DNA from: Sphingobacteriaceae bacterium GW460-11-11-14-LB5
GTDB lineage: Bacteria > Bacteroidota > Bacteroidia > Sphingobacteriales > Sphingobacteriaceae
Length of the DNA: 64,000 bases
Assembly: GCA_002151545.1 (NCBI GenBank)
Contig: CP021237.1
Location: forward strand, 4,278,001-4,342,000
Direction: 5' to 3'
Shown here: positions 60,194-64,000 of the stretch, piece by piece
Position numbering within the stretch: the stretch's first letter is position 1
Layout of the letters: every line of letters starts with the position of its first letter
Program-made: the position numbers and the translations under genes
Notes under the pieces: generated by a model
Seen by the model: the letters and a program-made list of their open reading frames with translations, nothing else
The model's database searches: none
Told to the model about the DNA's origin: nothing

Positions 60194-61933
60194 TTATTCA
60201 GGCGTTATACCCAACTCTTCTTTAACTTCTTTAATTCGGTTTGATACGGAATCCTGGTAAAGGGTATCATTAGGTTTATCTTGACGCAAATGGTCTAAAT
60301 CACGTAGCTCCTGCTCTAACTTTTCCTTTTTTAACGCCTCTTCTTTTAATTTCGCCACGCATTTCAAACCATCATCAGTCATAATCCATATGCTGGAATC
60401 GTTGTGATCATTTTCGCTGTCGTTACATTCCCAAGTCCAGTAATTATTAACATAGCGGTAAGCATCCTGCTTTAAAATTAATTTTGTACCCACCGGAATT
60501 TCAAGATTTAACCTTACTTCCTGGTTTCTCCAAATGGTTCCCTTTCTCAATTGAAACCGCGGACTAAAAATCAGTTCAGCATCTTTCACAACATAATTGT
60601 AGCTAATGTTCTGCGCATTTTGCAAGGCACTTTGAAAAGTTTTACCCTGCGATTCGTACTTCTGTGTTAAACGGGTAACACCAGTTTCACTCTTGTTAAT
60701 ATCAATGCGGATATGGTTCGGTGAAACAAAAGGTCCGTCTTCAAAATCATCAACTACAATCTGATGGCGATTATTCGCATCAATATGGTAAGCCACGCTA
60801 TCTTCTTTGCTGAAATATTTACTTTTATCGATATTGATGGTATATACCGGATAAGCTTTCAGGTCGGTTGTTTGCGTTAACTCCGCATGTTGCTTAAATT
60901 CTGATGATATTTTAGCCGCCTGATAACCTGTAATGGCTACACCCGCCAGCCAGATAATTAACAGCGCAAAAGAAAGTGTTTTGTTAATGGCCTGTTTGTT
61001 AAAAGCTACCCTGATCGAGAATAACACCAGGGCTAAAACCGGTACAAAGCAAACAATAAATGCACCAAATAAAATTGCCCCCCTATTGCCTTCATTAATA
61101 ATAGAGAAGGGAAAATATTCATAAATACTGGCATCCCAAAATCCCTGAAAAGCGGCCGTACCTATAATTAAAGTAATTAAAAAGAGTACACCAAACACAA
61201 CGATGAAACCCGCAATGATCTTAAAAATCACTTTTCCGGTACCCGAAATAAACCGGCCAAGCCACTCGAAAAACTCTCCGATAAAATTCCCTAAACGGGC
61301 AAATATAGGCTGGGCATGTTTATTTACTTCACCTAAACGCTCCTTAACGGCTTGTAATTCTTCATCCAGGTTTTTCTGAAATCCCTGAAGATTCGCAGGT
61401 TCACCTTTCATTTCCATTCTTTCGATACGCGATTTAGCCTTTGGCATAATGATCCAAAGGATGGCATACACCAATAGTCCAAATCCACCTGCTATGCTGA
61501 TCAGCAATGTTGCCAGTCTAATCCACTTAGGATCGGCGTTTACATAATGCGCAATACCTGCACAAACCCCTGCTACCACGCGGTCGTCCATATCGCGGTA
61601 CAATTTTTTCTCTACATACTGGTGCTGGTAACCGCTGTTCATTACAGGTTCCTCTTCACCTTCTTCTACGGTATCAAAATCCTGCACCTTACCCATTTGC
61701 GCAATCACCGAATTTACGTTGGTCGAATCTACCACTTGTTTTTTCTGCTCTTCTAATTGCTCGGTTAACAGTTCCGCAATCCGGTTTTCAATATCCGTTA
61801 CAATTTCAAGGTCATCTGCATGGTTGGCAAAATATTGTTTTACTTCGTTCAGGTAGGCCTTTAAGAGTTCGTAAGCACTTTCTTCAATATGAATAATCGT
61901 GTTCCCTATATTGATGATGATGGTCTTTTCCAT
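60194..61933 (-). CDS. PspC domain protein
   Basis: A 579-residue membrane protein. The N-terminal region (ITDIENRIAELLTEQLEEQKKQVV) is followed by a PspC domain at about 110-168 (KLYRDMDDRVVAGVCAGIAHYVNADPKW...LLISIAGGFGLLVYAILWIIMPKAKS), then several hydrophobic helices (about 240-270, 285-310 and 318-340), and a soluble C-terminal part with Asp/Glu-rich coil. PspC proteins sense membrane stress; in Bacteroidota they commonly follow a PadR regulator, as here (15-bp gap). Likely inner membrane. Confidence 0.93.
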   Translation of the reverse strand: MEKTIIINIGNTIIHIEESAYELLKAYLNEVKQYFANHADDLEIVTDIENRIAELLTEQLEEQKKQVVDSTNVNSVIAQMGKVQDFDTVEEGEEEPVMNSGYQHQYVEKKLYRDMDDRVVAGVCAGIAHYVNADPKWIRLATLLISIAGGFGLLVYAILWIIMPKAKSRIERMEMKGEPANLQGFQKNLDEELQAVKERLGEVNKHAQPIFARLGNFIGEFFEWLGRFISGTGKVIFKIIAGFIVVFGVLFLITLIIGTAAFQGFWDASIYEYFPFSIINEGNRGAILFGAFIVCFVPVLALVLFSIRVAFNKQAINKTLSFALLIIWLAGVAITGYQAAKISSEFKQHAELTQTTDLKAYPVYTINIDKSKYFSKEDSVAYHIDANNRHQIVVDDFEDGPFVSPNHIRIDINKSETGVTRLTQKYESQGKTFQSALQNAQNISYNYVVKDAELIFSPRFQLRKGTIWRNQEVRLNLEIPVGTKLILKQDAYRYVNNYWTWECNDSENDHNDSSIWIMTDDGLKCVAKLKEEALKKEKLEQELRDLDHLRQDKPNDTLYQDSVSNRIKEVKEELGITPE

Positions 61934-61947
61934 TTCCTTTTTAATAT

Positions 61948-62283
61948 TTATGAATTGGCTCCTTTTTGTGAAATACCTACAGCATAAGCCAGCTCCTGCC
62001 AGGTTTGATCTAATTGTGATAAAATACCCCGGCCATCTTCGGTTAAGGTATAATATTTACGCGGTGGGCCTGAGGTAGATTCTACCCAGTTGTAGCTTAA
62101 CAAACCGTTGTTTTTAAGCCTGGTTAATAATGGATATAATGTACCCTCAACCACCAATAGCTTTGCCGTCCTTAATTCGGCAATAATATCCGAAGCATAT
62201 ATTTCGCCCCGGGAGATGATTGATAAAACACAGTACTCCAGAATTCCCTTCCGCATTTGTGTTTGCGTATTTTCTGCTATCAT
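61948..62283 (-). CDS. PadR-family transcriptional regulator
   Basis: A 111-residue PadR-type winged helix (QTQMRKGILEYCVLSIISRGE, IIAELRTAKLLVVEGTLYPLLTRLKNNGLLSYNWVESTSGPPRKYYTLTEDGRGIL). These regulators dimerise and repress their own operon, here with the PspC gene. The start at 62283 keeps the usual N-terminus (MIAENTQTQ). A promoter-like box lies only about 5 bp upstream, so the mRNA may be leaderless. Confidence 0.95.
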   Translation of the reverse strand: MIAENTQTQMRKGILEYCVLSIISRGEIYASDIIAELRTAKLLVVEGTLYPLLTRLKNNGLLSYNWVESTSGPPRKYYTLTEDGRGILSQLDQTWQELAYAVGISQKGANS

Positions 62284-62287
62284 ATAA

Positions 62288-62312
62288 CAAAGATATATGT
62301 TTTATATACTAC
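62288..62312 (-). promoter_or_regulatory. Candidate promoter and operator of the padR-pspC operon
   Basis: Minus strand reads TATCTTTG at 62295-62288, an exact -7 match very close to the start codon. Just upstream, a TACTA...TAGTA pair (about 62307-62328) gives an imperfect palindrome that could be a PadR binding site. Speculative. Confidence 0.35.
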
Positions 62313-62477
62313 CATGCAATACATAGTACTAAAATAAATCAAATTAAATTCACAAATAACTGATTATCAGCATAATAATTTTAAATTAAATTTTGTGTTT
62401 CGGAAATAATTCTGTAAAAGTTGAAAATTTTTAATACTTTTTAGAAAAGCAAGGTCCTGTAATCCTTCGGTTTTTGT

Positions 62478-62572
62478 AGTCCTGCTATCACCTATAGTCC
62501 CGATTTAGATAGGCTTTTAAATATAAAATATTCGATAAAATCGGGAGCTATTTGGTTCTATCAGGTTTAAGG
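62478..62572 (-). ncRNA. Dispersed structured element, copy 6
   Basis: On the minus strand ACCTGATAG starts at 62566 and GCAGGACTAC ends near 62478; outer pairing CCTG (62565-62562) with CAGG (62484-62481). A perfect 9-bp internal stem (62538-62546 with 62498-62506) carries TCCCGATTT/AAATCGGGA. This is the second copy showing the compensatory C-to-T/G-to-A pair. Confidence 0.5.
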
Positions 62573-62631
62573 TGGATAGGGCTATTGTTACGATTAATGA
62601 TTTTTGAGATAATGCCAGAACAGCCCCCTGT

Positions 62632-62712
62632 AAATAAACCCGACAGAGCGGGTAGGCCGCAGCCCGATTTTTCATCGGGAGAGGACTACAAGCGATGGCG
62701 GGACTACAGCTC
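62632..62712 (+). ncRNA. Dispersed structured element, copy 7 (divergent from copy 6)
   Basis: ACCCGACAGAGCGG starts at 62638 and AGCGATGGCGGGACTAC ends at about 62707; outer pairing CCCG (62639-62642) with CGGG (62699-62702), internal hairpin CCCGAT/ATCGGG (62663-62668 with 62674-62679). It lies back to back with copy 6, 60 bp apart. The wider gap 62284-62890 has no gene that I can see; the frames crossing these elements are not considered coding. Confidence 0.5.
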
Positions 62713-62862
62713 CCATGAAAAGCGGCACGCAAATTTTCCAAAAGAAGAAATTCATTCTAACTGCTTTAGCGTTCCAAAGTCTGCCCGTATACCTACCCTT
62801 TTAAACCTCGTAGGCCACACACGAATAATATATATAAATACTATAGAATTAATATATTTTAA

Positions 62863-62870
62863 TAATTTTG
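62863..62870 (+). promoter_or_regulatory. Candidate -7 box for the APC permease gene
   Basis: TAATTTTG, an exact match to TAnnTTTG, 20 nt before the start codon. No obvious -33 element. Confidence 0.4.
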
Positions 62871-62890
62871 CAGCGTCTTAACTTATTTTC

Positions 62891-64000
62891 ATGAAAAAAT
62901 CTATTGCCAGCATAGTTGCTGAGGCAAACGAGAGTGGCGAAGGAAGCCTAAAAAGAACCTTAGGCCCCATTAACCTTATTTTAATTGGCGTAGGTTTAAC
63001 GCTTGGTGCAGGTTTATTTTCGATTACAGGTTTGGCCGCGGCCAACCACTCTGGGCCAGCAGTTACACTATCTTTTGTTATTGCAGCATTGGGCTGTGGT
63101 TTTGCAGCTTTATGTTATGCTGAATTTGCATCCATGATTCCGGTTGCGGGTAGTGCCTATACCTATTCTTATGCCACCATGGGCGAGCTTTTCGCCTGGA
63201 TTATAGGCTGGGATCTGGTGTTGGAATATTCTGTGGGTTGTGCTACCGTAGCCATCAGCTGGTCGCAGTATTTAACCAAATTTTTGGCCAGCCTGCATAT
63301 TTATCTCCCTCCGCAGTTAACCTTATCTCCTTTCGAAACCGCTAAACTGGCCGATGGTTCTACCGTTAATGGCATCATTAACATCCCCGCAGCATTGGTG
63401 GTGGTATTAATGACAGCCATATTAATCCGCGGTACCAAAGGCTCGGCCATTGTAAACGGGATAATTGTGTTTCTTAAAGTTGGCGTGGTATTGGTTTTCA
63501 TCGCATTGGGCTGGCAATATATCGATCCGGCCAACTACCATCCCTACATCCCCGAAAATACCGGGACCTTTGGTCAGTTTGGCTGGAGCGGCGTTTTACG
63601 TGGCGCTGGTTTAGTCTTTTTCGTATTTATAGGTTTCGATGCTGTTGCCGCTTCGGCGCAGGAAACGAAGAACCCTGCCCGCGATTTACCTATCGGTATC
63701 ATTGGATCGTTGCTGGTTTGCACGGTTTTATTCGGTTTATTTGGGCACGTGATGACTGGCCTGGCCAATTATAAAGAATTTGCCAACAGCGGTGCCCCTG
63801 TAGCCATTGCCATCGAAAAAACACCTTATGCATGGTTAAGTCAGGCGATTATTCTGGCCATTTTGATCGGTTATACTTCGGTAATCTTGATCGATTTAAT
63901 GGCGCAATCGCGGATGTTCTATTCCATTAGTAAGGATGGCTTATTGCCAAAAATGTTTTCTGATGTTCATGCAAAATTTAAAACACCTTACAAATCGAAC
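62891..64000 (+). CDS. APC-family amino acid permease, 3' end outside the window
   Basis: From the ATG at 62891 the frame stays open for 370 codons to the window edge, so this is the N-terminal part of an amino acid/polyamine/organocation (APC) transporter. Visible features: GVGLTLGAGLFSITGLAA (helix 1), AGPAVTLSFVIAALGC-like helix 2 region, YAEFASMIPVAGSAYTYSYA (helix 3), FVFIGFDAVAASAQETKNP (helix 6 region with the typical ETxNPxRDLP loop). The pattern resembles cationic amino acid transporters (CAT/YfnA type). Inner membrane; substrate is inferred from family only. Confidence 0.93.
   Translation, partial: MKKSIASIVAEANESGEGSLKRTLGPINLILIGVGLTLGAGLFSITGLAAANHSGPAVTLSFVIAALGCGFAALCYAEFASMIPVAGSAYTYSYATMGELFAWIIGWDLVLEYSVGCATVAISWSQYLTKFLASLHIYLPPQLTLSPFETAKLADGSTVNGIINIPAALVVVLMTAILIRGTKGSAIVNGIIVFLKVGVVLVFIALGWQYIDPANYHPYIPENTGTFGQFGWSGVLRGAGLVFFVFIGFDAVAASAQETKNPARDLPIGIIGSLLVCTVLFGLFGHVMTGLANYKEFANSGAPVAIAIEKTPYAWLSQAIILAILIGYTSVILIDLMAQSRMFYSISKDGLLPKMFSDVHAKFKTPYKSN

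Noticed and set aside
62517..62881. Open frames on both strands in the padR-permease gap
   Set aside because: They overlap the two structured elements and overlap each other; no supporting motif.

Overview
The window looks like the chromosome of a Bacteroidota bacterium of the family Sphingobacteriaceae, most likely Pedobacter or a close relative. This rests on a SusC/SusD pair, a TonB receptor paired with a DUF4249 protein, an OMP_b-brl_2-type barrel, lipoproteins with short Lys-rich signal peptides, a PadR/PspC pair, few Shine-Dalgarno sites, several matches to the Bacteroidota -7 promoter box (TAnnTTTG), moderately AT-rich DNA, and many short intergenic repeats of a kind common in this family. 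The assignment is by pattern recognition, not by database search.

Layout. 1-0.5 kb: composite repeat bounded by 24-bp inverted repeats. 0.6-10.3 kb: housekeeping and scattered metabolic genes (malate:quinone oxidoreductase, a large lipoprotein, a VOC protein, exported MsrA, a 2-oxoglutarate/Fe(II) oxygenase, an exported FAD oxidase). 10.5-14.5 kb: secreted protein, serine hydrolase carrying a GH3 C-terminal-like module, and a lipoprotein amidohydrolase; the last two overlap. 15.2-20.8 kb: mutL, then a tightly coupled operon of two rhomboid proteases and an EEP-family phosphodiesterase, then a nitroreductase. 21.3-28.4 kb: giant exported protein with a TonB plug-like module, 2-hydroxyacid dehydrogenase, TonB receptor with DUF4249 lipoprotein. 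28.5-40.8 kb: a polysaccharide utilisation locus read on the minus strand: Y_Y_Y/LuxR-type regulator, SusC, SusD, GH30, GH5, and a seven-heme cytochrome c only 15 bp downstream. The GH30/GH5 pair suggests a beta-glucan, plausibly a beta-1,6-glucan. A strong terminator-like hairpin sits between SusD and GH30. 41.5-45.1 kb: GDSL hydrolase and FUSC-type membrane protein.

45.6-57.0 kb is an accessory region next to a tRNA-Lys: small, mostly same-strand genes of unknown function, a dead methyltransferase fragment, a DUF4189-FISUMP fusion, two near-identical VOC genes flanking four small genes, and several families of intergenic repeats. 57.0-64.0 kb: small lipoprotein, TonB-type barrel receptor, PspC protein with its PadR regulator, and an APC-family amino acid permease that runs off the right edge.

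The most interesting non-coding signal is a dispersed structured element seen in at least seven places (about 14.87, 41.06, 41.24, 48.24, 51.90, 62.48 and 62.63 kb, on both strands). Its outer pairing is CCCG with CGGG in most copies and CCTG with CAGG in two, a compensatory change, and it encloses a variable hairpin. It may belong to a described Bacteroidota RNA family such as Flavo-1, or may be a separate repeat class.
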